Positions 1 through 8,063 of a stretch of 64,000 nucleotides of DNA are shown one piece after another. A model generated the notes under the pieces. That model was given only the letters and a program-made list of their open reading frames with translations. It searched no databases and was not told the DNA's origin. Source of the DNA: GCA-016699895 sp964633435 (GTDB lineage Bacteria > Patescibacteriota > Saccharimonadia > Saccharimonadales > Saccharimonadaceae); NCBI GenBank assembly GCA_964633435.1, contig CAZWHA010000003.1, forward strand, positions 47,361 through 111,360. The letters run 5' to 3'. The translations under genes and the position numbers were made by a program. Positions within the stretch are counted from its first letter, which is position 1. Every line of letters starts with the position of its first letter.

Positions 1-164
1 CTATCAGTCCGGATGATCGTAGGCTCTACACGATCACTGATGATATCGAGGCGATTGTGACGACGGCGAACGAGGTGGCAACGCGCCAGCCGAGCGAGTT
101 GATCGCCGAGGTTCTGAGCGCCGACGCTATCGATCCCGCGAATAACAGTTCGGTGGCTAGCTAG
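1..164 (+). CDS. LOG-family (TIGR00730-like) protein, C-terminal fragment
   Basis: Open reading frame entering from the left edge (codons in phase with position 3) and ending at TAG 162-164, giving 53 residues. The segment ISPDDRRLYTITDDIEAIV resembles the C-terminal end of TIGR00730/LOG Rossmann-fold proteins, where an ISPEDL...VTDDPEE element closes the fold; members hydrolyse nucleoside monophosphates (cytokinin riboside 5'-monophosphate phosphoribohydrolase type). The catalytic region lies outside the window, so the assignment rests on this tail only. prfB begins 9 bases downstream on the same strand. Confidence 0.5.
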   Translation, partial: ISPDDRRLYTITDDIEAIVTTANEVATRQPSELIAEVLSADAIDPANNSSVAS

Positions 165-173
165 GTTTGACCT

Positions 174-1259
174 ATGATAAGTGACCTAGAGAACAGGCTA
201 CAGGCGATTGCAGCGCAGGTAAAAACGGCTGCGGATCAGCTGAACGTGGCCGCTAAATCAGATGAGATTACTGAGCTAGAATTGGCTCTGGCCGAGCCGG
301 AAGCTTGGCATAATCCCGAACAGGCACAGTTGAAGGCTAAAAAACTAGCCGATTTGAAAAACCAAGTCGATCCTTGGCAGGTTCTGGCGACTCAGGCGCA
401 GGACTTTATTGAGCTGCTAGCGTTAGCCGACGACGAGATGCTCGGCGAATTGACTAGTCAGGTCGAGGCGCTCGAAGCTCATTTAACTGATTTGCAGGAA
501 CAACTATTATTTAACGGTGAATATGATACCGGCGACGCGATTCTGCGTCTCAGTGCGGGGGCGGGCGGCGATGATGCTCAGGACTTTACCGCTATGCTCG
601 AACGCATGTATCTGCGCTGGGCCGAAAAAAATGAATATAAAACGACTATAGTCGAGCGATCAGCTGGGGAAGTTGCTGGCGTGAAAACAGTCGTGATAGA
701 AGTGAGCGGCTCGTTTGCCTATGGCAAGCTGCGGAGTGAAAATGGCGTGCATCGCTTGGTACGGCTGAGTCCCTTTAATGCCGAATCACGCGAAACATCG
801 TTCGCTCTCGTCGAGGTCTTGCCAAAAATCGACGCGCCAGATGTGGTTAAGATCGACGACAAAGATTTGAAAATTGACGTTTACCGGGCCGGTGGCCACG
901 GTGGTCAGAGTGTTAATACCACTGATTCGGCGGTGCGTGTTACTCATCTACCGACTGGGATTGTCGTAGCAATTCAGAACGAGCGTTCACAGCTGCAGAA
1001 CAAGGAAAAAGCCATGGAGATTCTGCGCGGCAAGCTAGCGGCGATGCAAATAGAGCAGCATGTTGAAACACTCGGTGAACTGCGCGCGGGTGAAAGTGCC
1101 AGTTGGGGTGCTCAGATCAGAAATTATGTACTCCATCCCTATAAACTGGTCAAAGACACCCGCACCAAGTACGAGGAAAAGGATGTCGAGGCGGTTCTGG
1201 ATGGCCGCATCGACGGCTTTATCAAAGCGTATTTGGAAAGTCTTGCATTATCGAAATAG
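174..1259 (+). CDS. prfB: Peptide chain release factor 2
   Basis: Recognises UGA and UAA stop codons on the ribosome and triggers peptidyl-tRNA hydrolysis. At 361 residues it is full length. The peptidyl-transfer GGQ motif is at residues 243-245 (GGHGGQSVNTTDSAVR) and the codon-reading tripeptide SPF, diagnostic of RF2 rather than RF1, is at 199-201. Unlike many bacterial prfB genes there is no internal UGA programmed-frameshift site near codon 26; the frame is continuous from ATG 174, so autoregulatory frameshifting seems absent. Presence of RF2 and use of TGA stops elsewhere indicate the standard code. The 3' end carries the promoter of the next gene. Confidence 0.96.
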   Translation: MISDLENRLQAIAAQVKTAADQLNVAAKSDEITELELALAEPEAWHNPEQAQLKAKKLADLKNQVDPWQVLATQAQDFIELLALADDEMLGELTSQVEALEAHLTDLQEQLLFNGEYDTGDAILRLSAGAGGDDAQDFTAMLERMYLRWAEKNEYKTTIVERSAGEVAGVKTVVIEVSGSFAYGKLRSENGVHRLVRLSPFNAESRETSFALVEVLPKIDAPDVVKIDDKDLKIDVYRAGGHGGQSVNTTDSAVRVTHLPTGIVVAIQNERSQLQNKEKAMEILRGKLAAMQIEQHVETLGELRAGESASWGAQIRNYVLHPYKLVKDTRTKYEEKDVEAVLDGRIDGFIKAYLESLALSK

Positions 1260-1271
1260 ACGCGTTATAAT
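1243..1271 (+). promoter_or_regulatory. Promoter of sortase-like gene
   Basis: TTGCAT (1243-1248), 17-base spacer, TATAAT (1266-1271). It overlaps the last codons of prfB. It is followed by a leader of about 50 bases carrying an AGGAG ribosome site before ATG 1331. Confidence 0.75.
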
Positions 1272-1330
1272 CATAAGCATAGCCAGTAAAAACAAACAGG
1301 CTAAAACAGGAACAAACAGGAGACAAAATA

Positions 1331-2602
1331 ATGTCAAATCAAGATTTTTTAAGTGGTGCAGCGCGCCATGATCGACCGATTCGAGTCGAACCACGTGATA
1401 GGGTAATTGTTCCAGAGCGTCATACACAAAATATCCGCTCAGTTTTTGGTTCGGCCGCAATACCTGTTCAGCCTGCCGAGCCAGCTCACCACCAGCCAGA
1501 GTCTCAGCCTGTTGTTGTTGCGCCGACAGCTCCTACGCCTATTGTCAAGCCGTCTGTCGATAACACTACTACGGCCGAGCAGTCATTCCAGCAATTGTCA
1601 GCCCAGGTGACGAAATCGACACCACATCACGCTCATCCAGCCCATAAGCCCAAACCAGCTCATCGACCACTAAAGAAAGCTGTCGCTGCTAAACCGACTG
1701 CTACCCGTTCAGTAAAAACAGCCCATCCAACCAAACATCATCAAACGAAATCTCACCAGGGTAGTTTAACTCGGAAAGTCCTCGCTTCGGCGGCAGAAAC
1801 CATGCCGACCACTGCCGAATCTGGCGGCGCTACAGCATTGATTGATAGTAGTGGTGCAGGTGCGTTGACCGGTGAGTCAGCTGGTCAAACTTGGTTGCGC
1901 CACTTGGACACCAAGGTAACGTTTCAGGTTAAAATCGACCATCGCAAACTTGGCCGATTCCTGAAATATCTAATCATTACGTCATTGCTGGCAGTTAGCG
2001 GCTATTTGGCGTGGGATACCTGGTTCACGAATAAACCGATCAGCTATATCTTTTCTCAGGCAGCGAGTGCGGTGTCAATTGATGACACTAATCCATTTGG
2101 CGTTGACCCGACAACGGTCAGTAACCAGGCGTGGGCGGCACATACTGCACCGGCCGATCAGCCACGCTACTTGTATTTACCGTCACTGAACGTTCAATCG
2201 CGAGTCGATAGTGTCGGTATTAACAGCAACGGCAATATTGATTCACCCAAAAATGCCAACGACACTGCTTGGTATGATGGCAGTGCGAAACCGGGGCAGG
2301 AGGGCCAGGTCTTTATCAATGGCCATAAATCGTATTCTTCGTCCTATGGCGCTGCTTTTGACAAGCTAGATCAGTTAAAGGCTGGTGACCAAATCGTGAT
2401 CGAAAATGGTAATGGCGATAAATTTACCTACCAGGTCGTAAATAGTCAGACGCTCGCGACCGACAAAGTCGACATGAGCCAGGCGCTCAATGTACCGGAT
2501 GACGCCAAACAAGGCCTGACGCTCATGACCTATACTGGTAAATATAATTATCAGCATCAAAACACTGATCAACGCGTGGTGGTGTATGCTGTACGGAAAT
2601 AG
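1331..2602 (+). CDS. Sortase-family membrane protein lacking the catalytic Cys
   Basis: 423 residues. Residues 1-200 form a low-complexity His/Pro/Lys/Ala-rich cytoplasmic region, then a membrane helix near 212-233 and an extracytoplasmic sortase-like beta-barrel (about 265-423). Sortases join surface proteins to the envelope using His, Cys and Arg. Here the His is in VFINGHKS (H332) and the Arg in DQRVVVYA (R415), but the TLxTC motif reads LTLMTYTG, so the nucleophile position is Tyr401 (codon TAT at 2531-2533, one base from TGT). As written it should not transpeptidate; it may be a pseudo-enzyme, or the base may be an error. SD AGGAG precedes ATG 1331. ftsEX follows, so the context is envelope/division. 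Confidence 0.8.
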   Translation: MSNQDFLSGAARHDRPIRVEPRDRVIVPERHTQNIRSVFGSAAIPVQPAEPAHHQPESQPVVVAPTAPTPIVKPSVDNTTTAEQSFQQLSAQVTKSTPHHAHPAHKPKPAHRPLKKAVAAKPTATRSVKTAHPTKHHQTKSHQGSLTRKVLASAAETMPTTAESGGATALIDSSGAGALTGESAGQTWLRHLDTKVTFQVKIDHRKLGRFLKYLIITSLLAVSGYLAWDTWFTNKPISYIFSQAASAVSIDDTNPFGVDPTTVSNQAWAAHTAPADQPRYLYLPSLNVQSRVDSVGINSNGNIDSPKNANDTAWYDGSAKPGQEGQVFINGHKSYSSSYGAAFDKLDQLKAGDQIVIENGNGDKFTYQVVNSQTLATDKVDMSQALNVPDDAKQGLTLMTYTGKYNYQHQNTDQRVVVYAVRK

Positions 2603-2629
2603 CCTTTAGGCGATGTAAATAGGTTATGG

Positions 2630-2635
2630 TATAAT
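2630..2635 (+). promoter_or_regulatory. -10 box of ftsE, leaderless arrangement
   Basis: TATAAT ends 7 bases before ATG 2643, so transcription should start at or within a base or two of the start codon. No convincing -35 and no Shine-Dalgarno are visible. Confidence 0.6.
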
Positions 2636-2642
2636 AGAGCAG

Positions 2643-3326
2643 ATGATCTTACTGGATAGAGTAACCAAAACCTATCATCGTGGCATTCGACCGGCACTCG
2701 ACAAGGTGTCGCTCCACGTGGCGCCACGAGAATTTGCGATTATTGTCGGGGCTTCGGGCGCTGGCAAGTCGACGCTACTAAAACTATTAACCCGTGAGGA
2801 AAAGCCGGACTCGGGAAAAATTGTCGTTGGTGGTATTGATTATGACACCCTGGATGATCGTGATGTACCATTATTGCGTCGTCGCATTGGCGTGGTGTTC
2901 CAGGATTTCAAGCTATTACCAAACCGCACGGTTTTTGAAAATGTGGCGCTAAGCCTGGAAATTTCCGGTCATACGAATAACGAAATCAAAACTAATGTAC
3001 CCAAGATTCTCGAGCTGGTTGGCCTGTATGGCAAGCAAAAGAACTTTCCGCGCGAACTATCCGGTGGCGAGCGTCAACGCGTAGCTATTGCCAGAGCCAT
3101 GGTGCGCCAGCCCAAGATTTTGATCGCCGACGAACCCACTGGTAACCTGGATCCCAAAAACAGTTGGGAAATTGTCCGGCTGCTTGCGAAAATTAATAAA
3201 TTTGGTACCACAGTCGTCCTGATTACCCATAGTACCGAAATTGTGAATCGGCTGAACACCAGGGTTATTACCCTTGATGACGGCAAAGTCGCGAGTGACG
3301 TGGCACACGGAGGCTACCGCCAATGA
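2643..3326 (+). CDS. ftsE: Cell division ATP-binding protein FtsE
   Basis: ABC-type ATPase (227 residues) that pairs with FtsX at the septum and gates peptidoglycan hydrolase activity. Walker A GASGAGKST is at residues 36-44, the signature LSGGERQR near 139-146 and Walker B ILIADEPTGNLD just after 160. The TATAAT box 7 bases upstream suggests a leaderless message. The stop overlaps the ftsX start by 4 bases (ATGA at 3323-3326), indicating translational coupling. The following CHAP hydrolase is the probable downstream effector of the FtsEX complex. Confidence 0.96.
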   Translation: MILLDRVTKTYHRGIRPALDKVSLHVAPREFAIIVGASGAGKSTLLKLLTREEKPDSGKIVVGGIDYDTLDDRDVPLLRRRIGVVFQDFKLLPNRTVFENVALSLEISGHTNNEIKTNVPKILELVGLYGKQKNFPRELSGGERQRVAIARAMVRQPKILIADEPTGNLDPKNSWEIVRLLAKINKFGTTVVLITHSTEIVNRLNTRVITLDDGKVASDVAHGGYRQ

Positions 3327-4348
3327 TAGAGCCAAAAATGACCAAAAAATCGACAACCGATAGCACGAAAAGCTCGGCATCCAAAACACGTCGCTTGCAG
3401 TCAAAGCGCCAGCGCCGTTTATTAACGAATTCGCGTATTTTCCGCTACGGCGTACGGAACTTTACCCGTAATTCGTGGCTGACAGTAGCGGCAACGGCGG
3501 TGATGTCGATCACGCTACTCATCATGTTTTCCACTATTGTGGTTAGCCAGATGCTCAGTAGCACCGTGGTGAGTTTACGCGAAAAAATTGATATTTCGAT
3601 TTACCTCGATCCGAGCATTAGTGACGACACACTGCGCAACCTAAAGGGCAAGATGCAGCTAGTCGACAATGTTCGTAGCGTCGCCGTTAGTAACAGTAAG
3701 CAGCAATATCAAGACTACGTGACACAGTATCCGGATAAACTGGAAACACTGGTGACATTGACAGAGCAGGGTATTGATCCCTCGACTAAATTTCCGGCGG
3801 TCATGAATGTCAAGGTCAACGATCTCAGTAATTTGACCCCGATCAAGCAAGTCGTGGGGGATGATCCGCAGTTTAAACAATGGCTATATGCCAATCGGGC
3901 ACCGTCCTATGCTGGCGAGCAACAGAACACGATTAACCGGATCGCCAGTTGGGCTTCATTCGCCAAGCGTATCGGTTTGATTCTCGGTTCGGTGTTCCTG
4001 ATAATATCGGTACTGGTGATCTTTAACACGATCAGAATGGCAATTTTCAGCCGTCGCGACGAAATTAGTATGATGCGTTCGGTTGGTGCTGATCGACACT
4101 TTGTTCGCGGGCCGTTTCTGATCGAAGCTGAACTGTACGGTGCTCTGGCGGCGGTGGTGGCGACCGCACTTGGTTACTTCTTGTTCATCTGGATAACGCC
4201 CGGCCTAGAAGCCTATGGTATTGCCACTACCGAAGTCCGGGACATCTTGTCGAACTGGATGGCACTGATATTTGTCGCTGTCCTGGCCGTTGGTATCTTG
4301 ATCGGCTACGTCTCGGCCCGTCTAGCAGTTCGTCGCTATCTAAAATAA
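3323..4348 (+). CDS. ftsX: Cell division permease-like protein FtsX
   Basis: Membrane partner of FtsE, 341 residues. A basic, Ser/Thr/Lys-rich cytoplasmic N-terminus of about 50 residues precedes the first helix (about 58-82), a large extracytoplasmic loop of about 130 residues, and three more helices (about 215-237, 265-290, 307-330) with the FtsX-type segment RRDEISMMRSVGA. The extracellular loop is the usual contact site for PcsB-like hydrolases. It overlaps ftsE by 4 bases. No terminator is evident; the next gene has its own strong promoter. Confidence 0.95.
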   Translation: MIEPKMTKKSTTDSTKSSASKTRRLQSKRQRRLLTNSRIFRYGVRNFTRNSWLTVAATAVMSITLLIMFSTIVVSQMLSSTVVSLREKIDISIYLDPSISDDTLRNLKGKMQLVDNVRSVAVSNSKQQYQDYVTQYPDKLETLVTLTEQGIDPSTKFPAVMNVKVNDLSNLTPIKQVVGDDPQFKQWLYANRAPSYAGEQQNTINRIASWASFAKRIGLILGSVFLIISVLVIFNTIRMAIFSRRDEISMMRSVGADRHFVRGPFLIEAELYGALAAVVATALGYFLFIWITPGLEAYGIATTEVRDILSNWMALIFVAVLAVGILIGYVSARLAVRRYLK

Positions 4349-4369
4349 AAGTTTTCCACAACGCTCGAG

Positions 4370-4399
4370 TTGACAAGCATGAGCACTTTCGGCTATAAT
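4370..4399 (+). promoter_or_regulatory. Promoter of PcsB-like gene
   Basis: TTGACA (4370-4375), 18-base spacer, TATAAT (4394-4399). The leader contains CTCCT about 4410-4414, complementary to the AGGAG of the ribosome site at 4432-4436, so a weak ribosome-site-masking hairpin is possible. Confidence 0.8.
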
Positions 4400-4443
4400 T
4401 ATTAACAAGGCTCCTCGCCACCACTGAAACAAGGAGGGTATAA

Positions 4444-5616
4444 GTGAAACACAGACAACTCATCGTGCGCAGTCGCCGTCAATCTCGGCGATTTAAGATA
4501 GGCACTAAACGCTCAGCCATTATTTTTATTGCGGTATTAATGGTCGTTGGTGTCATGGCGCCGATGTTTTCGAGTGCGCCAGTCGAAGCGATCGATAACA
4601 GTGCTAAAATCAGAGCGCTCGAGGCTCAAATCGGTACCTACAATGATCGAGCCAGGGAGCTGGCGGCTCAGTCGGACTCGCTATCCAAGGCCATTGACGT
4701 GTTAAAGAACGAACAGTCGCAGTTGCAGGCCGAGATCGACTTGAATAACGCCAAGGCTGCTGATTTAAAGGTGAAAATTGCGGCCAATGAAGCTAAAATG
4801 AAAACCAGGGGCAATGATCTCAGCGAGATCATGGCAGAAATGTATCTTGACAACAAAATTACGCCGTTGGAAATGCTGGCCAGCAGCAGCAACCTCAGCG
4901 ATTATGTCGATAGACAGTCGCAGCAGGCTACCGTTCAGGATCAGCTAAAGGCTGCAATTCAGGAAATAAAAGAACTTAAAGCCCAGCTCGAACAGCAGAA
5001 AAAAGATGTCGAAGCCATTTTGGCTGACCAACAGACTCGCCGCAGTCAGCTCGCTAGCAAACAGAGTGAACAGCAGTCATTGCTCGACAAAACCCAAGGT
5101 CAAGAGGCGGCCTACGCTAAAATGACAGCAGAAAACCGCGATAAAATTCGTCAGTTGCAAGCCGAACAGGCTCGCGCCAACCAAACCAGCACTGGTGGTG
5201 GTCGAGTAGTTGCCGGTGATCCTAATCATGGCGGCTACCCAGCTTATCTGAATAATGCTGCCAAGGACGCTTTGGTCGATCCATGGGGTATGTATAACCG
5301 TGAATGTGTTAGCTATGCCGCCTGGAAAGTCTACCAAGCCTACGGCAATATGCCGTACTGGGGTGGCCGTGGTAATGCGAATCAGTGGGACGATAATGCT
5401 CGGGCGGCTGGTATTCCCACCGGCTCAACTCCGAAAGTCAAAGCTGTTGCTGTCTGGCATATCGGCTACTATGGTCACGTTGCCTGGGTAGAAAAAGTTA
5501 ATGGTGACGGTACCTTTGATGTTTCCGAATACAACCGCGGTGGCGATGGTCTATACCATGAACGTACCGGTGTCAGTACCAGCGGCGTTGTCTTTATCTA
5601 CTTTGGCGAACGATAA
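4444..5616 (+). CDS. PcsB-like peptidoglycan hydrolase (coiled coil plus CHAP)
   Basis: 390 residues, GTG start 5-6 bases after a strong AAGGAGGG ribosome site. A hydrophobic export/anchor segment (about 25-43) ends in SSAPVEA, followed by a long Gln/Ala/Lys-rich coiled coil (about 50-245), a Gly/Thr linker and a C-terminal CHAP domain (about 270-390). Candidate catalytic residues are Cys288 in NRECVSYAAW and His345 in GYYGHVAWVE. This is the PcsB/CwlO architecture, in which the coiled coil docks on FtsX and the CHAP domain cuts septal peptidoglycan. Its position directly after ftsEX supports that role. Confidence 0.88.
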   Translation: MKHRQLIVRSRRQSRRFKIGTKRSAIIFIAVLMVVGVMAPMFSSAPVEAIDNSAKIRALEAQIGTYNDRARELAAQSDSLSKAIDVLKNEQSQLQAEIDLNNAKAADLKVKIAANEAKMKTRGNDLSEIMAEMYLDNKITPLEMLASSSNLSDYVDRQSQQATVQDQLKAAIQEIKELKAQLEQQKKDVEAILADQQTRRSQLASKQSEQQSLLDKTQGQEAAYAKMTAENRDKIRQLQAEQARANQTSTGGGRVVAGDPNHGGYPAYLNNAAKDALVDPWGMYNRECVSYAAWKVYQAYGNMPYWGGRGNANQWDDNARAAGIPTGSTPKVKAVAVWHIGYYGHVAWVEKVNGDGTFDVSEYNRGGDGLYHERTGVSTSGVVFIYFGER

Positions 5617-5663
5617 ACAAACGTCAGTAGAGTTACCATCCGGCTTGTGCTAAAATAGATTAA

Positions 5664-6899
5664 ATGAAGCTAAATTTGAATCCCATGCAGCCGAACATGT
5701 CAAATCTGCCGGCTGAACCGAATCTATCTGCCAAAAACCCTCGTAAAACCATTACCATCAGCCTGATTTCGATCATTGTCACGGGGCTGATTGTTGGTAC
5801 TATCGGGTTTGCGATTGGTACACGGTATCAGGCGATGCTGGCTCGGGCGAGCGGTAATCTGGATTACAGCAAGCTAAACGAAGTCTATGGTGCGCTGAAA
5901 CAGCGCTTTGACGGTACGCTGGACAATGACAAGCTGATCCAGGGCGCGGCTGCTGGCATGGCGAATGCCGCGGGCGATCCGTATACGACGTTCTTTACCG
6001 AGGCTGAGGCGGCCGAGTTCAGCGGTGACCTGTCTGGTACGTTCGAGGGCGTTGGGGTCGAGTTGGGTCAGAACAACGATAAACAGCTCGAAGTCGTGTC
6101 ACCGATTGATGGCAGTCCCGCCAAGGCCGCCGGGATCAGGGCTCATGATATCATTGCGGCGGTCGATGATGTTAGCTCGCTGGGCTGGACACCAGAAAAA
6201 GCCGTCACCAAAATCCGCGGCAAGGCCGGTACAGTAGTCAAACTGACCATTATTCGTGACGGTGAAACCAAGGAATTCAACCTGACCCGGGCGAAAATCA
6301 CTATACCGAGCGTGGAAACAGAGATTCAGGATGGCATCGGCTATATGCGCATCTCGCGCTTTGGTGACGATACAGCTGATTTAGCCAGCAACGCTGCTAA
6401 CGAGTTCAAGTCAGCTGGCGTGAAAGGGGTTATCCTAGATCTCAGAGGCAACGGTGGTGGTTATGTCGATGCTGCCAAAGCCGTCGCTAGCCTCTGGCTG
6501 AAAAACGGCCAAACTGTGGTCGAGGAACGACGTGGCAACCAGGTGATCGCTACTGAAACCGCCTCTGGTTCAGCAACTTTACAAGGGCTAGAGACGGTTG
6601 TCCTGATTGATGGTGGTTCGGCCAGTGCCAGCGAAATTGTCGCCGGAGCGCTACAGGATAATGGTATAGCGACGCTCATTGGTACTACGTCATACGGCAA
6701 GGGCAGTGTCCAAGAGCTCGTCCCACTGTCGAGCGGTGCTCAGCTAAAGGTAACGATTGCGCGCTGGTACACGCCAAATGGCCAGAATATCAACGGCAAC
6801 GGCATTAAACCCAATATTGAGGTCCAGATGTCGACCGATGAATTTAACGCCGGTAACGATACTCAACGTGCCAAGGCTATCGAAGTTTTGAACAAATAG
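5664..6899 (+). CDS. C-terminal processing peptidase, S41 family with PDZ domain
   Basis: 411 residues. A signal-anchor helix at about 28-52 is followed by the N-terminal CTP region, a PDZ domain (about 120-205) and the S41 protease core. The SASASE motif carries the probable catalytic Ser; the Lys and Gln lie 25 and 29 residues further on in GKGSVQ, the spacing known for CtpB. Such enzymes trim or degrade envelope proteins outside the membrane. A TAAAAT -10 box at 5651-5656 ends 7 bases before ATG 5664 and there is no SD, so the message is probably leaderless. Confidence 0.92.
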   Translation: MKLNLNPMQPNMSNLPAEPNLSAKNPRKTITISLISIIVTGLIVGTIGFAIGTRYQAMLARASGNLDYSKLNEVYGALKQRFDGTLDNDKLIQGAAAGMANAAGDPYTTFFTEAEAAEFSGDLSGTFEGVGVELGQNNDKQLEVVSPIDGSPAKAAGIRAHDIIAAVDDVSSLGWTPEKAVTKIRGKAGTVVKLTIIRDGETKEFNLTRAKITIPSVETEIQDGIGYMRISRFGDDTADLASNAANEFKSAGVKGVILDLRGNGGGYVDAAKAVASLWLKNGQTVVEERRGNQVIATETASGSATLQGLETVVLIDGGSASASEIVAGALQDNGIATLIGTTSYGKGSVQELVPLSSGAQLKVTIARWYTPNGQNINGNGIKPNIEVQMSTDEFNAGNDTQRAKAIEVLNK

Positions 6900-6912
6900 G
6901 AACCTAAAACCC

Positions 6913-6942
6913 TTGACTTGGTTTGCTGTCCGGGTATATACT
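6913..6942 (+). promoter_or_regulatory. Strong promoter of structured leader
   Basis: TTGACT (6913-6918), 18-base spacer, TATACT (6937-6942), predicting a start near 6949. It drives the hairpin-rich leader and intrinsic terminator that follow. Confidence 0.8.
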
Positions 6943-6949
6943 ATTGATC

Positions 6950-7108
6950 GTGAAAGCCATGACGAAGGTTGTAATCAACCAAACCACCGCCGGGCACCAT
7001 AACATGGTGTGCTTGCTCGGTTTGATTGTGTCGCGCCCTTCGGCAGAAGCTTTCTAGTACCAATACAATTACAAGCAAAGCAGCCGAAGGGAAACCTCCG
7101 GCGTTTTT
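6950..7108 (+). ncRNA. Candidate riboswitch/attenuator leader RNA
   Basis: Visible pairings: a closing stem GAAAG (6952-6956)/CTTTC (7050-7054); hairpin GGTTG-taat-CAACC (6967-6980); an arm AAACC/GGTTT (6981-6985/7019-7023) capped by GCACCAT-aac-ATGGTGT (6994-7010); and hairpin CTTC-ggca-GAAG (7038-7049). A terminator hairpin follows at 7083-7102 with a T tract at 7104-7108. CCCTTCGGC (7036-7044) is the exact reverse complement of GCCGAAGGG (7083-7091), the 5' arm of that terminator, so a 9-base antiterminator can form instead. This is the layout of a transcription-control riboswitch or attenuator. I recognise no known riboswitch class. Function is inferred from pairing only. Confidence 0.55.
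7083..7108 (+). terminator. Intrinsic terminator within leader
   Basis: Stem GCCG-A-AGG / CCT-C-CGGC with a GAAA tetraloop (7091-7094), then TTTTT at 7104-7108. It lies upstream of the small ORF at 7134 and its 5' arm has an upstream antiterminator partner. Confidence 0.7.
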
Positions 7109-7133
7109 GTTTGTCGACAGAAGGGAAAGAACA

Positions 7134-7367
7134 ATGACCGTTCTCCGCTCCAAAGTGGAAGCGTTTTTGACGGCCCGTTCGTCGAGGCATTTCGTTTCAT
7201 GGCCAGTGGCTGCGCAAACGCTGTGTCTCGGGGGGGGGCTAGGCACCAACCGGCAGGTTGGTCGCGCCATCCGGCGCGGCTACTTGTCAGTCTGGTGCAT
7301 CGATGGCAGTGAATGTGTGGTCCTGACTGCGGGACCGCGCCTGCTGGCGGCTACATATTCCTCATAA
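7134..7367 (+). CDS. Small ORF of unknown function with G9 tract
   Basis: 77 codons from ATG 7134, with an AAGGGAAAG ribosome-site-like sequence 4-5 bases upstream. The product is basic, with a C-terminal part (VGRAIRRGYLSV...CVVLTAGPRLLAA) that vaguely resembles a small DNA-binding fold, but I do not recognise a family. A run of nine G (7230-7238) encodes Gly-Gly-Gly in frame and could switch the frame by slippage. It sits directly behind the attenuator-like leader and would be its regulated gene if real. It may instead be chance reading through a structured RNA. Confidence 0.35.
   Translation: MTVLRSKVEAFLTARSSRHFVSWPVAAQTLCLGGGLGTNRQVGRAIRRGYLSVWCIDGSECVVLTAGPRLLAATYSS
7230..7238 (+). repeat. 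Poly-G tract (G9)
   Basis: Nine consecutive G inside the small ORF 7134-7367. One of four G9-G10 runs in the window, the longest homopolymers I see. Confidence 0.9.
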
Positions 7368-7595
7368 GGGAATCATCGCTGCCAGCAGAGGCCATACTGC
7401 TCCTCACGAGGGAAACACTATGGCCAGGGCGGCGGTAATTGGCCACAAGCCGAAAACCCGCCGCCCTGAGGACCCCAGGCTCTACCACCACCACTGCCAG
7501 TACCGCATGGTCTGCCACTTCCTTTCTTTGTCACAACCAGTGTCGTCCTCGCAGGCTCATTTGTGGCCTCGGACGACACTGCGCGCCCCATATAC
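7368..7595 (+). other. Structured non-coding stretch with nested hairpins
   Basis: Contains inverted repeats GGGCGGCGG (7427-7435)/CCGCCGCCC (7458-7466), with a nested GGC/GCC pair, and AGTGTCGTCC (7539-7548)/GGACGACACT (7571-7580), ten perfect pairs. Neither is followed by a T tract. An ORF from ATG 7420 exists but its composition looks driven by the repeats. The stretch lies between the small ORF and the promoter of the receiver gene. Confidence 0.5.
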
Positions 7596-7624
7596 TTGCA
7601 CAAAATTAGCGAAACCTTTATACT
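7596..7624 (+). promoter_or_regulatory. Promoter of receiver gene, leaderless
   Basis: TTGCAC (7596-7601), 17-base spacer, TATACT (7619-7624), then 7 bases to ATG 7632. This is a textbook promoter placing the start of transcription at the start codon, and it fixes the gene start. Confidence 0.85.
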
Positions 7625-7631
7625 GATAGCT

Positions 7632-8042
7632 ATGGAACATCTTAGGCACAAGATTTTATTGGTCGAAGACGACGAAGTATTGGCCAACGTCTATCGACAG
7701 CGGCTAGAGCTAGAAGGTTTCGAAGTCGAGCGCGTCGACAACGGCGAGGACGCATTGCAGGCGGCGCTCAGATTCAAGCCAGAGCTGATCCTGCTGGATG
7801 TCATGATGCCGAAACTGAACGGTTTCGACGTACTGGATATCCTGCGTAACACCTCAGCAACCCGCAATATTCACATTATTATGCTGACGGCGCTCAGCCA
7901 GCCCAAGGATGCTGAACGTGCCAAGGACCTCGGTGCCGATGATTTCCTCGTCAAATCCCAGGTAGTGATCAGTGACGTTGTTGATCGCATCAAACACCAT
8001 CTCGGCATGACAGAGCAAAAGTGGACAAATAACTCGAAATAA
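7632..8042 (+). CDS. Stand-alone response-regulator receiver protein
   Basis: 136 residues, a single CheY-like receiver domain with no output domain. The acidic pair is in LLVEDDEV, the phosphoacceptor Asp in LILLDVMMP, the Thr in IIMLTAL and the Lys in DFLVKSQ, so all key residues are present. It probably relays phosphate or acts through protein contacts. The start is placed at ATG 7632 because a consensus promoter ends 7 bases upstream; a longer in-frame start at 7563 would lie upstream of that promoter. No kinase is adjacent; one lies at 15 kb. Confidence 0.9.
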   Translation: MEHLRHKILLVEDDEVLANVYRQRLELEGFEVERVDNGEDALQAALRFKPELILLDVMMPKLNGFDVLDILRNTSATRNIHIIMLTALSQPKDAERAKDLGADDFLVKSQVVISDVVDRIKHHLGMTEQKWTNNSK

Positions 8043-8063
8043 TCTGTCGTTAACATAGGCGCA

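Noticed and set aside
174..260. Programmed +1 frameshift in prfB
   Set aside because: The frame is continuous from ATG 174 and no internal CTT TGA site is present.
7420..7626. ORF of 68 codons with a GAGGG upstream
   Set aside because: Its sequence is dominated by the inverted repeats, the residue mix (His/Pro/Leu/Ser) is unlike a protein, and it runs into the promoter of the receiver gene.
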